Assembly (NCBI GenBank): GCA_900128585.1
Contig: LT642147.1
Location: 1-64,000 of the forward strand
Direction: 5' to 3'
DNA from: Stramenopiles sp. TOSAG23-3
Lineage: Eukaryota > Sar
Length of the DNA stretch: 64,000 nt
Under the pieces are notes generated by a model, which did not search any database, was not told the origin of the DNA, and saw only the letters and a program-made list of their open reading frames with translations. The translations under genes and the position numbers were made by a program. Below are positions 17,785 through 27,884 of the stretch, one piece after another; position 1 is the first letter of the stretch, and every line of letters begins with the position of its first letter.

Positions 17785-19890
17785 ATGGACGACGGAGCGG
17801 TTGAGGTGAGTCGCCCGGCACGGCCGGAAAAATACGATGCGTTAGGAAGAAGCATACGGACGTGGTGGGAAGACGGGAACGGTGGCGGTGGATTTTTTGA
17901 GGCGATCGTGTACAACTATGATTCAACTAGCAACAAGCACATGGCCCGTTACCTTGCGGATGGAGCGCTGGAGTCAATTAATGTTCTTGACCAAGACGTG
18001 ACCTTTTTGGACGAAGGTTTTAACGCGAACAGAAATAGCTACCTTTGGAAACTGTTTTTGGCGGAAGCGGAAGCGGGGGCGCCTCTCCCGCCATCGAACC
18101 CGCTTGAGATTTACATAAAACACACGAAGAAGTCACTGCTTTCACCAACGCCCACGGGCGAACAGGAGCGCAAGCTGACCCAGTACGCTTGTGAAAACTT
18201 TTCCAAGATAAGCTCGCAGGAGCGCGAAGCGTATGAAACCCAAGCAGCACACGACCACCAGCGTTTTTCAAAGGAGTTTGATGCGTACTTCAAAGCGGTT
18301 CACGGGAGGCTCCCCCCGAACAATTTGTTGCGGAAGGAAAAAGTGGAGAAGAAGAAATTGAAATTGAAACTTGTCGTGAAGAGGACGAAGCCTAAGCCGC
18401 CGAAGTCTTCTGGAGAGCCATCCCGCAAGCGCCGAAAGCCGAGCCAGCCGACTGGGGTGAAAAAGGAACCGGCAAAGAAAATGCCGAGCGTTCTTCTTCA
18501 CCCCCCGCGCCCAGAGGGACCGTACGCTTTGGGCCACCGAGTGGAGGTTTACTGGGCAGGCGACAAAAGGTTCTACCCCGGAAAAATTGTAAAGTTTAAT
18601 GCGGAAACAAGTATGCACACGGTCCGCTACGAAGAGGACGGCAACAAAGAAGAGATCGATTTGGAGGACACCAAAATCAACTTTTTTGTCAAAAGCCAAG
18701 AGGAGGAAGATGAACTTCAGTGGCAGCGCTACTTTGCAAAGTTGCACAGCAAACGGGTCCCATTCGAGCGGCCTAGGAATGCTTTCCAACTGTACTGCAG
18801 AAAAAACACGGAGTTTTTGAAGCAGACGTACCCGGCGTTGCCTTTGCAGAAGGCCGCTGGGAAGCATTGGAAACAAGTATCGGCGGACGCCAGGCTTCCT
18901 TTAGAGGAGGAGGCCCGGGCTAACATGGTGGTGTACAACCAAAAGCTGGAGGCCTACTTGAAAGCAATGCCGCGAGGGGGTTACCCCCCGTTGCCACCAA
19001 AAGAAATCCCGCTGAAGGTGTGGCACACGGAGAGACTGAAACACGCTAGACCAGAATGGAGGGGACCGATGACGTCGCTGTTTAAGCGGGGGTTTGCGGT
19101 CTTTGAAAATGTTCTTTCCCATGCTGTCATGGACCTCCTTCTGGACGGCCCGAAAGAGAAAGAAACGACGCCCGATACCCATTCTAACAGCGAGGAGGAG
19201 CAGGAAAACCGGTGCAACGGGCGGAGGGTTTTGCGAAAGCGGAGTGCCATGCAGACGTGGCATGGGGCAAAGGCTACGATCGCAGCGCATATTGACAGAC
19301 GGTCTAGCGGGCAAATAACGATAAAAGCGCCGTTGTGCACACGGAGCAGTGGTAGGTATGACATGCCTCTAAGCAACGACGTAGCATCGCCAATTTTCAT
19401 GTCTCTTCAGAAGGCCGGGCTGATAGACTTTGTCCAATTTTTGTTGAGCAATCGGGGCACAATCCGTACACAAAACATCATGCTGTCCGAGCCGGGATCT
19501 CAGCGGCAACCCATTCACACCGACAGCAACTGGGACCGCCACTGCAAGCGCGATCCCAAACCCCATTACTATACAATATTAATCCCGTTTGTGGACCAAA
19601 ACAAATTCACGGGAGGAACCATGCTCTATCCAGAAACCCATCGTACCACAAAACTCGCTGCTGTCGAAGACGGTGGCAGCGTGAAAGGGATTGAGCCACC
19701 TCAGAAAGCAGGGAACGCGTTGGTGTTTGATGGGCTGCTACAGCATCGTGGCACAGAGAACGTGAGTGGCGAGGAGGGAAAGGGGGACCCCGTCGATCGC
19801 TACTTTTATTACATGGCGATATGCATCGGGAAAGACCCAAACACGTACGTCACTGGGTATGGCGGTAAGCGCCAACAAAGCCGCCGCTAG
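17785..19890 (+). CDS. Tudor-HMG-Tudor-HMG-2OG/Fe(II) oxygenase fusion
   Basis: About 701 residues. First Tudor-like barrel at about 17-78 (ALGRSIRTWWEDG through MARYLADG), then an HMG-box-like helical block (90-170). A very basic Lys/Arg/Pro linker (about 180-240) follows, then a second Tudor-like barrel at about 247-305 (LGHRVEVYWAGDKRFYPGKI through VRYEEDGNKEEIDL). A clearer HMG box lies at about 320-400 (RPRNAFQLYCRKN). The C-terminal 300 residues resemble phytanoyl-CoA-dioxygenase-type 2OG oxygenases: iron ligands H578 and D580 in HTD, distal H654 in LLQHRGTEN, and R672 in DRYFYYM for 2-oxoglutarate. A chromatin-directed hydroxylase or demethylase is the natural guess, but the substrate is unknown. 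The open frame begins at 17716; I prefer ATG 17785 because the preceding bases look like UTR. No interruption is seen. Confidence 0.75.
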   Translation: MDDGAVEVSRPARPEKYDALGRSIRTWWEDGNGGGGFFEAIVYNYDSTSNKHMARYLADGALESINVLDQDVTFLDEGFNANRNSYLWKLFLAEAEAGAPLPPSNPLEIYIKHTKKSLLSPTPTGEQERKLTQYACENFSKISSQEREAYETQAAHDHQRFSKEFDAYFKAVHGRLPPNNLLRKEKVEKKKLKLKLVVKRTKPKPPKSSGEPSRKRRKPSQPTGVKKEPAKKMPSVLLHPPRPEGPYALGHRVEVYWAGDKRFYPGKIVKFNAETSMHTVRYEEDGNKEEIDLEDTKINFFVKSQEEEDELQWQRYFAKLHSKRVPFERPRNAFQLYCRKNTEFLKQTYPALPLQKAAGKHWKQVSADARLPLEEEARANMVVYNQKLEAYLKAMPRGGYPPLPPKEIPLKVWHTERLKHARPEWRGPMTSLFKRGFAVFENVLSHAVMDLLLDGPKEKETTPDTHSNSEEEQENRCNGRRVLRKRSAMQTWHGAKATIAAHIDRRSSGQITIKAPLCTRSSGRYDMPLSNDVASPIFMSLQKAGLIDFVQFLLSNRGTIRTQNIMLSEPGSQRQPIHTDSNWDRHCKRDPKPHYYTILIPFVDQNKFTGGTMLYPETHRTTKLAAVEDGGSVKGIEPPQKAGNALVFDGLLQHRGTENVSGEEGKGDPVDRYFYYMAICIGKDPNTYVTGYGGKRQQSRR

Positions 19891-20155
19891 AAAATCCACA
19901 AATCGCGAAACTCCAACCGGCAACGAATTCAATTTCAGGTAAATTTCATTTCTAGGAAGACGTAAAGCATATTATGTACAGAAATATTGGGCGTAAACAA
20001 TTTCTCGGAAATACTTTTTTTAAAGATCTTTAGTTATAATAATATTTAAAAAGCGACAAGACTATAAGCGCACGTCGGTGCACCGTTTGCAAAAATACTC
20101 CTCGGGCCTCTAGTCACCGGGTCCGTGCGTAACCCTGGCTCTGTGCTCGTCTCCT

Positions 20156-21780
20156 CTAATAGCACTGGGACTCTACAAAGTCTTTGAAAGTGGAAGATGG
20201 GGCGCTGAATTTTCTTCTCGAGTGTCTTTTTGAGTCGTTCAACAACATCTTGTTTGCATTAGAATTAATTCTCTCTGCCAATTTACGTTTGGGAACTGGG
20301 CGAGTAACGATGCGCTCTTGGACCTTTGCCGAGAGGGTTGAGCGCCTCTTTATCTTTATCTTCTTTTTCGGTGTGACACGGAGTTGTTGCTTCATATTTT
20401 CGTTATCCTCTACTTCAGTGTCTGCGTCATCGTCTGAACTATTCTTCTTGATGCTTTCGCAGCGATTCAGAAACTTGCGGGCGTCTTCCGTTTTTGATTT
20501 TTTAACGTCATATGTGGCGCTATTGTGTTTCCCTTTCTTAATCAAATAGGCGTGAAATTCTAAATGGGTTAGCACCGCATCGACGACGTCCTTAGGGTAT
20601 TTCTTCATTTTTCCTCGAAGCACAGTTGCAGATATTTGTTTCCTCCTTTTACCCCCGAAAAATATATGACGTAAACTATCTTCCAGAGCGGACTGTTCTT
20701 GGGCATCTTCCATTTCGAAACCATTCTTGAACGAGTCCATCATATCATCGACCGGATTCACAGGAGTGGCAAAAGGTTGACTACTTGGAGCTTTGAATTC
20801 GGAAGTAGGAAGGATTCCAACTGGGGTTTCAGGGACTACTTGGGCCCGGCGTTCTTGTGCAACTATTTTTTTCATATCCTCGTCTGCAAGGGTGTCATCC
20901 AACAGTCGAATGTTTAGCTCTACGGAGCAATGAGGCGTTGAAAGCGTTCCAGTGGGAAACTTTACATGGTTTCCAAAGGTGGCAGAAATACCAGTCTCCT
21001 CATCAAAAAATGCTTCCGTGAACAGGGGGGCTTGGTAGCCTGAAGGCGAGTTTAAAACATTTGTTAGTAGCGCTCTCATCATTCGAACGTGAAGGGCGAA
21101 CAAAAAAGATACTTACCTGGCGGCGCCTTCTCGTTAAAATCCACTTCAAGCCTGACTGCGACAGAGTTTGGCAATGGCGAAGCAGTGTACGTCAGCGCGC
21201 TCACAGCTCGTATGACAGACGCAGTTTGTTTTTGCAAGCTTGTGTTCCAATTGATAGGGTGAACGTTTTGCTGTTCTCCCCCGCTGTTGCGGCCGTGCAT
21301 GGTAAAACGCCCGTCTTTGTCGTAGTCATACGTCATCGTGTACGATTCGAAAGTCTTCCACTCGCCGGCTTCTTTCCGATCGGTTCCACCGGCGTTTGGG
21401 CTAGTTGATTCGCCAGTGTTTTGGGCAAGCGATAGGGTTACCTCTTTGAGAAACTGCTTATCGATCATATCGTACAAACCTTTTTCAACCCACTGCAAAA
21501 ATTTGTCAGGGGGATCAATAATCTTCTTTGCAGATGCCATCGACAGCTTCGAGTGCCTGTGTCTCTCCGGGTTTGGGGTGCTTAGGACAGTGATATCGAG
21601 ATCTCCGTACTTAGTTGACCGAAAGTGTTTCGTCTCAAACAATCCTCGGTAGAAACAAATAGACGATAGAAACGCTTTTGTTCCATTTTTGACGACTTGA
21701 AGACTTTGACTGATCGTCAGAGATTCCGTGCGTTGCTGTTGCCGCGTCCGTTGCTTCTGCTTCATGCTGCTGCGTGGCAT
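20156..21780 (-). CDS. HORMA-domain meiotic chromosome axis protein (Hop1/ASY1/HORMAD-like), two exons
   Basis: Exon 1 is 21780-21117 and exon 2 is 21039-20156, joined in phase 1 to give 515 residues with ...KAPPG-YQAPLF at the joint. Residues about 15-235 form a HORMA domain: QSLQVVKNGTKAFLSSICFYRG, then KIIDPPDKFLQWVEKGLYDM, then the beta-rich half across the splice site. A basic, acidic-patched linker follows. Residues about 330-400 look like a winged helix (ISATVLRGKMKKYPKDVVDAVL), as in the chromatin-binding region of Hop1-type proteins. The C-terminal tail is basic with Ser/Thr and could hold a closure motif. In meiosis these proteins load on the chromosome axis, promote double-strand breaks and interhomolog repair, and support checkpoint signalling. 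Mad2 and Rev7 are HORMA-only and too short, so Hop1-like is favoured. Confidence 0.8.
21040..21116 (-). other. Spliceosomal intron in the HORMA gene
   Basis: A 77-bp phase-1 intron. The minus-strand donor is CCAG|GTAAGT and the acceptor is CCTTCAG|GCTAC. Removing it joins two frames that are otherwise out of register and keeps the HORMA fold continuous. A CTAAC branch-like stretch (GCGCTACTAACAAA) lies about 25 bp upstream of the acceptor. Confidence 0.85.
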
Positions 21781-22617
21781 TTTGGAACGGTTGATGCGTT
21801 TCGGTGATGTATTCGCGAAGGATCTTCTGGGAAGGTTTTTAAGGGAAGTAAATAAGTGGGGTAATCGCTTGCGGTTCTTTCTTGTTGGAATCGATTTTAA
21901 TTTTTCAATTGCTTTCAGTTTCCTTTCTGTGATTTTGTATCGGGTAATAAAATGAAAACAGAAAAACTGGACTCCTCCGAATGATTCCTTCGAACTAAAG
22001 AAAGAAAGAAAACTATGCGCACAACAGTAATGCTATAATAATAATATATTTTAATTTTATCATCGACGAAGAAGAAAGAAGAAAAGAAGAAAGAAAAGAA
22101 GAAAAATTATATTTTTTTTTGATTTTTTGTGTTGTTGATGTTGTGTTGTTTGTTGTTGTATTCTTCTTCTTCTTTTTATTATAATATAATAATAATACTA
22201 GTAATATAAATAGCAGAACACAACAAGAAGCAGCAGCAGAATGAAGGAATGAATGATGATTCTTCTTTCTTTTCTTCTTCTTCTATTTATTTTATATTTC
22301 AAACTATCATCGGCATAGCAAAGGAAGTGGCTATTATTATTCTGCTAGTGGTACCGGTACCGTAGTCGAAGTAGTATTTTTGTATTACCTTGTGGTGGTC
22401 TAAAAACAACAAATTATATATAGTTTGCATGGTGTGGTCTAATAAAATACCCCCCGATAAATAGGAAACACGCCGTTCGCTTAATTCGATGTATACACTT
22501 GAATTTACTACTAAACTACCCTTGGTAAAAGGAAAAAGGTTAAAAAATAAAGTGGTGAACAAAGAACAAATTGCCAAAACAATTTTCGTGGTTCAACTAA
22601 ATTACTACAGCTTCTTT
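21781..22617. other. Promoter region of the HORMA gene and 3' flank of the next gene
   Basis: AT-rich. A GAA-type purine tract on the plus strand (22067-22105) lies about 290 bp upstream of the HORMA start, which makes it TTC on the sense strand. A TTCTTCTTC run lies at 22160-22177 and again near 22261-22283. No gene is visible; the small open frames at 22299-22577 (minus) and 22489-22785 (plus) are unsupported. Confidence 0.5.
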
Positions 22618-24432
22618 TTACCTTTTCCCAATCCGAGTGTAATGCTTGACCATGCGCTCTCGCAATTGGGAGGGAGTTATCCTGGCTCTATTGAGATCGG
22701 TCTTGAAAATCCAGCGTCTGGCAATAAATTCATCGAAGGATTTTATCGTCCACGAATATTTCAAAGAACTAGGTTTGGCGTTTGATATGACACGTTTGAT
22801 ATCGTTTATCTTTTCTTCTTCTTTCCAGCTGCCAATGCGCGACTTCAGGCGCGCAATTCCGCCGATTTCCGGCAGCCATCTCTGAACAGCATCGTAAGAC
22901 CATTCGGGATTTCTGTACGGCAAAGAATGTTGTTGATAGTCTTCCGAGTACCTGTTTGTTAAAGCGTGATGCAATAACTCAACAAGCGACCGCAAACGCT
23001 TGTGCTCGTAGTAACGGCCTGCATAATGCATCTCCTTCGTGAGACCATCGCTCAGACGACCTTCCCCCAGCCAACTTGAATTGCCCGCTTTCGGCTCTGC
23101 TGTGCGAATCCAGTACAGTTCGTACACGCTCTCAATCCCCCATTTTACTAATCGCTCTGCCATGTGACCTATACCATGGTAGAAAAGGAGCTTACGGAGA
23201 TCCATCTGATCCCTTAGTTTCTTCATGGCAGCATATGTACCACACCCCCATTTGCATTTCAATAGCTCTTTTGGGAAAATTTGAAACTTGTTTCCCGTGA
23301 CTACCCGGGTAACCTTTGGGTCGGGAACAACGCCAAGGGGGTTCTTCGTCGAGTGGTCTTCAAACCACGCGGAAACTTCACCAACGACGAGGCGAAAATA
23401 TTGCCGACGTTCTCCGTTCAAAACGGGCAACGATTCATGGGGCGTCTTGTCAGTCATCCAAATCATTTCACCAGCTTCCAGTAAGCGGGTTGGGGGGCCC
23501 AAGAGGCCACGACATCTTTCGATATCCCCGTGAGGACCAATGACATTTCCTGACGGATCGTTCACGTGCATGTTCCACACAGCGGTCGTATTGGCGACGT
23601 TCGATACCATAAATATACCTCCATCGATGACTTCATGTCGCATCATAAGTCCCCCACCCCAGTGATGCTCTGCCCCCGGCACAAACGTGCCCCCCCGCAC
23701 CGTTCGATGGTGTCGGCCCCAGTCGTACGCGGTGTCGGCCGACGACGCTTTATTCGGGCTTATTGGAACAGGCAGGACACCGGGCGATTCCGTGTGCAGC
23801 CCGCCGCGTCTCTGCGAGCTACCTAGAGAGCTGACTGGGCGTTCGTCTATAGTCAAGTATCCAATATGCGATGCGGGCAATTTTAGATAATCAAAACATG
23901 CCATAACAATCTCGTAGTATTGCCGGCAGCCTTCTGGTAACTCTTCTGGACCTTTCCGGACAAGATCCATGTCAATTGGCATCATATTCACGTACAAATG
24001 CTTCCCATCTCCATTTTCAGAAAAAAGCTCCTTGGCATAACTTGCACCCCCAAACTGGTAAAGGCCAGGGAATACAATCCCCTTTTTTACGATGGCGCAC
24101 GGGCAACCTGCGCACCCTGTTCTTTCTCGGGGGTAGTTAGCATTTCTGTCAAAAGTTCCAAGGAGCTGGGGAATATTTTCACCGTAAAACCGTTCGATAT
24201 GCGCTTCCCACCATTCTTCACACACAAACATCCATATGCTTCGAAGTACATCGGTATGACCTCGAAGCAACGATACGGGAGAATTTACCAAATCGATTGT
24301 TCCAAGCAGGAACGTCGTAAGGGATCGGCTCTGGTCCTCGTTGGCCATGGCGTTTTCCTCGCGTGGTGTCTTCTCATCGCTCGTCCCGAGGGCCTCCATT
24401 TTAAACAGTAGTGCTTCAAGTATCGATGCCAT
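22618..24432 (-). CDS. Uncharacterised protein with 2OG-oxygenase-like residues
   Basis: A 604-residue intronless protein whose family I do not recognise. The middle shows an HTE motif (H213, E215), then beta-strand-like blocks (GGIFMVSNVANTTAVWNMHV), a second histidine in TPHESLP (H332) and an arginine in RRQYFRLVVG (R347). That order (H-x-D/E, distal H, R) is that of the double-stranded beta-helix 2-oxoglutarate/Fe(II) oxygenases, so a divergent oxygenase is plausible, but a cupin-like or non-catalytic fold is possible too. A Cys cluster (CAGCPC, about residues 107-112) lies upstream. The last 250 residues are helical and basic with several Trp and Tyr. No signal peptide or membrane segment is seen. 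The first ATG is 24432. Confidence 0.7.
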   Translation of the reverse strand: MASILEALLFKMEALGTSDEKTPREENAMANEDQSRSLTTFLLGTIDLVNSPVSLLRGHTDVLRSIWMFVCEEWWEAHIERFYGENIPQLLGTFDRNANYPRERTGCAGCPCAIVKKGIVFPGLYQFGGASYAKELFSENGDGKHLYVNMMPIDMDLVRKGPEELPEGCRQYYEIVMACFDYLKLPASHIGYLTIDERPVSSLGSSQRRGGLHTESPGVLPVPISPNKASSADTAYDWGRHHRTVRGGTFVPGAEHHWGGGLMMRHEVIDGGIFMVSNVANTTAVWNMHVNDPSGNVIGPHGDIERCRGLLGPPTRLLEAGEMIWMTDKTPHESLPVLNGERRQYFRLVVGEVSAWFEDHSTKNPLGVVPDPKVTRVVTGNKFQIFPKELLKCKWGCGTYAAMKKLRDQMDLRKLLFYHGIGHMAERLVKWGIESVYELYWIRTAEPKAGNSSWLGEGRLSDGLTKEMHYAGRYYEHKRLRSLVELLHHALTNRYSEDYQQHSLPYRNPEWSYDAVQRWLPEIGGIARLKSRIGSWKEEEKINDIKRVISNAKPSSLKYSWTIKSFDEFIARRWIFKTDLNRARITPSQLRERMVKHYTRIGKR

Positions 24433-24666
24433 TGTATTCCTGTCGCTACATATACTATACGTCTCAGACTTGGTGAGCTAGGTTTCAATCCCTGTCTATT
24501 ATAATTAATACGACACACATTCGTACAAATTTTTGATCACGTTGGACAACATTTCGATTTAAATACCATAATATAGTAAAAGTTATTAATCATTTTTATT
24601 TAATATAATAATTATTATTATTATATCATCACAACAAAAAATAAATAAAAAAACAACACTTCAACA

Positions 24667-24722
24667 AGAAAGAAGAAAAGAAGGAAGAAGAAAAAAAAGA
24701 AAAAGAAGAAGAAGAAAAAAGA
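24667..24722. repeat. GAA-type purine tract
   Basis: A plus-strand AAG/AAAG-type run of about 55 bp, some 235 bp upstream of the 604-residue gene on the minus strand. Confidence 0.85.
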
Positions 24723-25285
24723 CAAGCACTCATCTCTCCTCTTTCTTCTTCTTTTGGTCTTTTGGCTGCTATTATTTATTACTTAAATTACTTAAATATT
24801 ATTTAGAGTAAAAGAAATAAAAGAAGAAGACAAAAAAAAAAACAGAGGAGAATAGCCACACAGCACACGACCATCCTCGTATTACGTAAATATTAATACA
24901 CGCACGCACACACGCACACCAAAATATAAAAAGAAGAAGAAGAATCCGAATCAAAATCTTATTTTTCAGTTTTTAGAAAGCAGCTGCATATCGAATCTCG
25001 AAAAGAAGAAGAAGCGAATTTATTTATATTAAAAAAAAGCAACAAAAAAGAAAAAAACAAACCAACAACTACATATTAAGGACATTATAAGTAAATAGAA
25101 TAAATGATAGTTATTTATATGTAATATATATACAATATTGGATATTTAAATTATATACCTTAATTAAAGAAGTGTTCATCTCTTTCTGTAGTATCGTAGT
25201 CATCTCTACCATATTTTATTATTACAACAGAATAAATATATATGTATAAATATAACAACAACATGACATCATCGTATAATTATTA

Positions 25286-25317
25286 TTTCTTTTTCTTTCT
25301 TTCGTTCTTTCTTTCGT

Positions 25318-25350
<33 letters not shown>

Positions 25351-25395
25351 TTTCTTCTTCTTCTTTTTCTTCTTCTTTCTTCTCTCTTCTTCACT
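25286..25395. repeat. TTTC/TTC microsatellite
   Basis: A plus-strand pyrimidine tract of about 110 bp. The first half is mostly CTTT/TTTC units with two TTCG interruptions, the second half TTC units. It lies about 205 bp upstream of the LRR gene start. Confidence 0.95.
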
Positions 25396-25600
25396 CCCCT
25401 CTTCTATTATATTTTAATAATACGCACGACGAACGATGCGAGAAAGTGTGTCTCTCTTTCCAATAATTATTGTAGAAGGTGCACTTCTTCTTCAAATGTA
25501 TTCATGCGCTTTGAACAATTGCAAGCACAGCAGCTTTTGATCTTCGAACTGCCGCGAGAAATATTACAACGTACATTCAGAAACCGAAACGAAAGAACAG

Positions 25601-26323
25601 ATGAATCGATTCACAATATTTTGCGTAGTACTCTTGGCCATCACGCAAGTGGATGATGCCCTTGGCCAAGAAAATTGCTACATGGCGCAGGTGTTCTCCG
25701 GGCGTTACTACGGGACGGATGCAGAATTAAATGACATTTCCACGTGCATAAAGATTGATTTGGAGGACAACCGAATAACATTTGAGATGGTGAAGACCTT
25801 GGCAGATGCGTTGTCTCAAACAGCACCGAAACTGAAGACGTTGAACATGAAAGACACGACCCTGACCGATGAAGGAGTAAAGTTACTTTTGGCAGCGTTA
25901 GAACATCGGCCGAACCTGAAAACGATCGATTTTTCAAACAACGACATTACCGCAACAGGGGCTGTCGAAATCTCCTCATTTCTGCGAAAGAAGGGCGTTT
26001 CCGTCGAAAACATACAGTTAGCTGTAAACTCGATAGGGGACGAAGGAGCCGTAGCGTTGGCGCAAGCATTGCAGGAGACGCCCGCAAACGCCGTGACGAC
26101 GCTCGTGCTGCGATCGAACAAGATCGGTGCCGATGGTATGAAGGCTTTTGCAGCTTACGTGCTGGAGCAGGACAACAAGAAGTTGGTGGAGTTGAATCTG
26201 AAGTACAATAAGTTTGAGAAATCTTCACTGACCTTCATTAACATGCAAAACCACATCCACGCAAATAAAGCGGCGGCGGCAGAGAAAGGCCCTTTAAAAA
26301 TAAAAAACAGCGACAGTTTATAA
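25601..26323 (+). CDS. Secreted leucine-rich-repeat protein (ribonuclease-inhibitor type)
   Basis: 240 residues. The first 22 residues (hydrophobic core FCVVLLAITQV, then small residues before GQ) form a signal peptide. From about residue 45 there are five ribonuclease-inhibitor-type LRR units of about 28-30 residues, visible in LKTLNMKDTTLTDEGVKLLL, LKTIDFSNNDITATGAVEIS, IQLAVNSIGDEGAVALAQAL and LVELNLKYNKF. There is no membrane segment and no ER-retention signal at the end (KIKNSDSL), so the protein is probably secreted or luminal. Proteins of this kind bind other proteins; the partner is unknown. The start codon is the first ATG and sits just before the signal peptide. Confidence 0.8.
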   Translation: MNRFTIFCVVLLAITQVDDALGQENCYMAQVFSGRYYGTDAELNDISTCIKIDLEDNRITFEMVKTLADALSQTAPKLKTLNMKDTTLTDEGVKLLLAALEHRPNLKTIDFSNNDITATGAVEISSFLRKKGVSVENIQLAVNSIGDEGAVALAQALQETPANAVTTLVLRSNKIGADGMKAFAAYVLEQDNKKLVELNLKYNKFEKSSLTFINMQNHIHANKAAAAEKGPLKIKNSDSL

Positions 26324-27083
26324 TCTGCGTTCAACGATGCTAACGCGCAGGAGGGAAATGGGCTTAGAAATCTGCAAAGAATGGCAATGCACAATTAGCA
26401 TCACAAAAAATTGCATAGAGAGTATAAAGTATAAAAAAATATGAAAAATCCTTTTTTTCTTTGGCAATCAATATATATTATTATATATTTACTTCCCATC
26501 ACCACCACACACTGTACCTTCATATTCTTTTCCTTTGTTTTCTTTCTCTTCTTCTTTGTTATTCCCTCTATATTACTTTTTTATAATGGTGTTGACCTAT
26601 AATATTAATATTAATAATACTACGTACACCAGACACCAGGCGGCGAAAAATAGTAAGGAATAATAGTAAATTATATAATTATAAAAGCAGAAGAAGAAGA
26701 AGAAAAAATCCAAAATCCAAAATCCAAAAAAGAAGAAAAAAAAAAGAGAAAGAAATATTATAACAAACAAAATAGTAGACAGACGACGACTACTAATTTT
26801 TATTTTTTTTAAATAATTTATTATAATTATTTAATAAACAACGTCATAGTAGTAAGTGTATAATAATATTAATATAGTATATGTAGAGATTTATTGAATT
26901 ACGAACCACCCTGAATGAGGAGAGGAGGAGTGGTTGATGAAAGTAATTACGCACATAAAATTGGACGAACACTTCTTTAAGACATTCGTATAATGAAACA
27001 GAACATCCATAATTATTTCTTGACACTGTGAAATATTTTACTTGGACAAGAGAGAGAGAGAGAGTTGTTTAACATTGAGTAGG
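26324..27083. other. AT-rich spacer upstream of the DHHC-like gene
   Basis: Non-coding with short GAA runs (about 26690-26707 and 26728-26752), a triple CCAAAAT repeat at about 26708-26728, and an AG dinucleotide run (27050-27064) just before the start. No gene is visible. Confidence 0.5.
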
Positions 27084-27884
27084 ATGGAACCTGTTGACTC
27101 CGATGAGGACACCTCTATTCTGCTTGAAGAAGGTGCTGGGTTGGGGGATATTGAGGCTAGGCTGGAGGAAATCGACCCCGACGATGATGGCATGGACGAT
27201 AATATGTCCGAAGATGATAGTTTGATACAGGATGCTGTGAACACGAAGAATATTTCAGGGTCGTTCAAGTATCCACGGCACACACCAACGGAAGAGTTGT
27301 CCTGTATTCCGGATATGCCAGGGGGGCTTCCCCGGGTTGGACAACTGTACGTCTGTTGCACGGGCGAGGCCCGCGATGATGATGGTGGCTTGCAGCGGGA
27401 CCAAATCGGTTGGACAGTCGGCCCCTGCTGGCCTATGCTGTGCGTCACGTACTCGCTAATTATTGGCATATCTGGAATGGTCTACATTAACTATTGCCCC
27501 AATTTGCCCATTATTTTTTGGTTCGCTGGGATAGCATTGACAACCACCGTTGTAGTCGCGCTGACCAAAACTGCTTGTAGCAACCCAGGGGTTCTGCCGA
27601 GAGTAACAGAGGCGCCGGATGATACATGGCGGTGGAGTGAGAACGCGCAGTCATACTACCCGCCAGGTGCCACTTACTGCAGAGAAAGTCAGGTCATCGT
27701 TACCGATTACGACCATTTTTGTCCGTGGACTGGTACAACTATCGCGGGAGGAAACATTGGTTGGTTCGGCTGTTTTGTGTCAAGCCTGGGCGTTCTCTGT
27801 GTCTTCGTTATGTTTGTTGCCATAGGAGGCAGCGCTGTTGCGGCATCAGAATACGGAAAAACAATGACAAGCGCAAAACCGTAG
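27084..27884 (+). CDS. Divergent DHHC-type palmitoyltransferase (DHFC)
   Basis: 266 residues. The acidic N-terminal 50 residues are followed by two membrane helices (about 128-180). A cytosolic segment with TACSNPGVLPRV precedes the short Cys-rich core (PPGATYCRES ... DYDHFCPWTGT, D210-C213), and two more hydrophobic stretches lie at about 218-255. The order matches the four-helix DHHC S-acyltransferases, which attach palmitate to cysteines on Golgi, ER or plasma-membrane proteins. The core is unusual: DHHC reads DHFC, the cysteine-rich zinc ribbon is shortened, and the position after CRE is Ser where a Cys would be expected. The nucleophilic Cys (C213) is present, so activity is possible. 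The open frame extends upstream only through a TTG; the first ATG is 27084. Confidence 0.7.
   Translation: MEPVDSDEDTSILLEEGAGLGDIEARLEEIDPDDDGMDDNMSEDDSLIQDAVNTKNISGSFKYPRHTPTEELSCIPDMPGGLPRVGQLYVCCTGEARDDDGGLQRDQIGWTVGPCWPMLCVTYSLIIGISGMVYINYCPNLPIIFWFAGIALTTTVVVALTKTACSNPGVLPRVTEAPDDTWRWSENAQSYYPPGATYCRESQVIVTDYDHFCPWTGTTIAGGNIGWFGCFVSSLGVLCVFVMFVAIGGSAVAASEYGKTMTSAKP

Larger units (their letters stand above)
24433..25600. other. Divergent promoter region with GAA and TTTC tracts
   Basis: An AT-rich spacer between a minus gene and the plus-strand LRR gene. A purine tract (24667-24722) lies near the minus gene and a pyrimidine tract (25286-25395) near the plus gene. Each therefore reads as pyrimidine on the sense strand of its nearer gene. 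No coding potential is seen. Confidence 0.5.

Noticed and set aside
24470-24520. A B-box-like GGTTTCAATCCC stretch suggesting a tRNA
   Set aside because: No acceptor stem, A box or cloverleaf could be formed around it.
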